Positions 4,889-6,332 of a DNA stretch of 6,332 bases are shown in pieces. The position numbers and the translations under genes are program-made. Source of the stretch: Defluviicoccus sp. (lineage in GTDB: Bacteria; Pseudomonadota; Alphaproteobacteria; MPNO01); NCBI GenBank assembly GCA_028820945.1, contig JAPPHW010000313.1, positions 1 through 6,332 on the forward strand, given 5' to 3'. The notes below the pieces were generated by a model. That model searched no databases, was not told the DNA's origin, and worked only from the letters and a program-made list of their open reading frames with translations. The stretch's first letter is position 1. Every line of letters starts with the position of its first letter.

Positions 4889-6016
4889 CTAGCGGATCAG
4901 CGTGAGCACACCGGTATAGCCATAGAGTCGGTTGTTGGAGATTTCACCGTTCGCGTAGAAGCCGACCACAGGCACGTCTTCGCCCACCGCCTCGGCGACG
5001 GCGGTCATCTCCTGGTCGTCGCGGGAGAACATGTTCGGTCCGCGCGCGACGCAGGAATAATAGAGCCCCGCGCTCGCCGTATCGCCGGCCCGGCCGGTGA
5101 CGTCGTTCAGCATGCGTTCGAGGTCGACGAACGCGCTCGGCCCATCGCGGCGCACGAACAGGATCTTGTCGCCCGCATTCAGACGCTCGCCGATCGACAG
5201 CCAGCCGTTATTGGGGTCGATGCCCATCACGTTGCGGACCAGGTAGTCGGCCGTGTCGCTGCCGGCGATGGGAAGCGCTGCGTGGATATACCCCCCGACC
5301 CGTTCCAGGTTGCGTGCAAGAACCTCGCCGATGTCCTCCTTGAACACGTCGAGAGCGGGCCGGCCGTCGAGCTCGTAGAGCACGTTGTCGCGGGCTCGTG
5401 TCACGTCGTGTACCTCGCCAATGGGCGTGCAGCCCTGGCTGAGCCCGGTCGTCGCGCCGAGATCCCCGGCCAGCAGCACGCCAGAGAGCCCGCCCTCGAC
5501 GATCTCGCCGGCAACCTGGCTGAAGGCGCCCCTGGACGCGGTCAGCCCACCGACCAGGAAGCACTCGGTATCGTCGCAGAGAGAATCGATGATCGCCGGC
5601 AGAAACTGGTTGCGCGGATCGCCGTGGACGATACCGAGCACCGGGCGCCGGCCTTCGGCCCAGGCGCGAACTTCGTCCGGCAAGGTCTCGCCGGGCCGCA
5701 TGATCGGTGGCAGGATACGGTAGCTGTCCTCCGGGACCTCACCCACCAGGACGGCCATCGCGGCGGTGTTGAAATACTCCTTGCCGCCGACGCAGACCCC
5801 GAAGCCGATCGTGCCGACCCAGTCCGCGATTCCCGTCGCGTCCTTCAGCCGTTCGACGATCCGGTCGAACGAATCGGCGAGCATGTCGGTCGCATAGACA
5901 AAGCCGAGCGTCGCATCGGCGGTGGAGCCGAGCTGATCAATGCAGCGTTCGGCGATGCTTTCCCAGTCGCCGCCGCCAGCATGTCCGGCGCGGAAGCCCT
6001 GCTTCTGGATCGTCAT
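4889..6016 (-). CDS. FIST-domain sensory protein (FIST N plus FIST C, stand-alone)
   Basis: A 375-aa protein that matches the FIST signal-transduction module along its whole length. The N-terminal part (about 30-220) has TLGFVYATD, GTIGFGVCVGGKEYFNTAAMAV, PVLGIVHGDP and FLVGGLTASRG. The C-terminal part (about 221-365) ends with VVGFYANGEISNNRLYGYTGVLTLIR (350-375), the classic FIST C closing pattern in which a GFYxxGEI strand precedes the final strands. FIST domains are thought to bind small ligands, perhaps amino acids, and often feed kinases, cyclases or chemoreceptors. Here no output domain, membrane segment or signal peptide is fused, so any partner must be a separate protein. AGAGGG lies about 6 nt before the ATG at 6016, and the upstream hydrolase stop is 13 nt away, so co-transcription is likely. 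The ligand is unknown. Confidence 0.92.
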   Translation of the reverse strand: MTIQKQGFRAGHAGGGDWESIAERCIDQLGSTADATLGFVYATDMLADSFDRIVERLKDATGIADWVGTIGFGVCVGGKEYFNTAAMAVLVGEVPEDSYRILPPIMRPGETLPDEVRAWAEGRRPVLGIVHGDPRNQFLPAIIDSLCDDTECFLVGGLTASRGAFSQVAGEIVEGGLSGVLLAGDLGATTGLSQGCTPIGEVHDVTRARDNVLYELDGRPALDVFKEDIGEVLARNLERVGGYIHAALPIAGSDTADYLVRNVMGIDPNNGWLSIGERLNAGDKILFVRRDGPSAFVDLERMLNDVTGRAGDTASAGLYYSCVARGPNMFSRDDQEMTAVAEAVGEDVPVVGFYANGEISNNRLYGYTGVLTLIR

Positions 6017-6029
6017 AGATCCCTCTCGA

Positions 6030-6332
6030 TCACGGCAACACTTTCATAACATAGGGCAGGATGCGCTCGACGATAATGGCGACACCGTCCGCGTTGGGAT
6101 GAATCCCGTCCGGCTGGTTGAGACGCGGCTCGACCGCCACGCCATCGAGAAAGAAGGGGTAGAGGGAGACGCCGTGACTCTCGGCGAGCCGCGGGTAGAC
6201 AGCGTTGAACGCCTTGCCGTATTCGCGCCCCAAGTTGGGCGGGGCGTACATCCCGGCCAGCAGCACCGGGATCTCTTGCCGTTTCAGCTCGGTCAGGATG
6301 GCGTCGAGATTGTCGTAAGTCGATGCCGGATC
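6030..6332 (-). CDS. tesA: SGNH/GDSL hydrolase, TesA-like arylesterase (5' end beyond window)
   Basis: Only the last 100 residues are in the window and the frame is open to the right edge, so the nucleophile GDSL block and the GxND block are outside. The visible part matches TesA-type enzymes closely: LLAGMYAPPNLGREYGKAFNAVYPRLAESHGV (about 24-55 of the visible part), YPFFLDGV, and block V QPDGIHPNADG with catalytic D75 and H78 of the visible part. The protein ends with IVERILPYVMKVLP. TesA-type enzymes hydrolyse short acyl and aryl esters, thioesters or lysophospholipids and are usually exported, but the signal peptide region is not visible here. It is the first visible gene of the operon leading into FIST and ThpR. 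The gene symbol reflects family resemblance rather than proven equivalence to the E. coli enzyme. Confidence 0.9.
   Translation of the reverse strand, partial: DPASTYDNLDAILTELKRQEIPVLLAGMYAPPNLGREYGKAFNAVYPRLAESHGVSLYPFFLDGVAVEPRLNQPDGIHPNADGVAIIVERILPYVMKVLP

Noticed and set aside
5282..6049. A plus-strand 255-codon frame opposite the FIST gene
   Set aside because: The minus strand carries full FIST N and FIST C patterns with a good ribosome site; the plus frame is its shadow.

Overview
This window is GC-rich and densely coded. It reads like the chromosome of an alphaproteobacterium, with an environmental Rhodospirillales- or Hyphomicrobiales-type lineage most likely. That placement is inferred from base composition, frequent GTG/TTG starts with clear Shine-Dalgarno sequences, and the protein families present. 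No rRNA, tRNA, CRISPR array, insertion sequence or phage gene was seen.

Left part (1-1848, minus strand): a two-gene unit of an MFS transporter followed by an isopenicillin-N-synthase-type 2-oxoglutarate/Fe(II) oxygenase. The oxygenase runs off the left edge, starts on GTG and sits only 4 nt after the transporter stop. A 144-bp divergent spacer separates this unit from a plus-strand gene (1993-2619) for a 208-aa protein that I cannot assign to a named family, although its C-terminal half has cupin-like features.

Middle part (2620-4331, plus strand): a 356-bp stretch without a convincing gene holds a short GC hairpin and a strong 14-bp interrupted inverted repeat. Then come a cupin-like protein (2976-3563) and, after a 39-bp gap containing another hairpin, a calcineurin-like metallophosphoesterase of the SbcD/Mre11-like group (3603-4331, TTG start). 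In the metallophosphoesterase the last motif reads GHWN rather than the usual GHxH.

Right part (4338-6332, minus strand): an apparent operon transcribed in the order SGNH/GDSL hydrolase (TesA-like arylesterase, cut by the right edge), FIST-domain sensory protein, then ThpR/LigT RNA 2',3'-cyclic phosphodiesterase, with gaps of 13 and 11 nt. It converges on the metallophosphoesterase gene with only 6 bp between stop codons.

How the genes may work together: the transporter plus oxygenase could be uptake and oxidation of a small organic compound. The 208-aa protein and the cupin could be further small-molecule enzymes, but no pathway can be named from sequence alone. The right-hand operon combines a lipolytic or esterase enzyme, a ligand-sensing FIST protein and an RNA-end enzyme. 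I found no clear evidence of an exotic new system. The best leads are the unassigned 208-aa protein, the GHWN variant phosphoesterase, the stand-alone FIST gene and the structured intergenic region.
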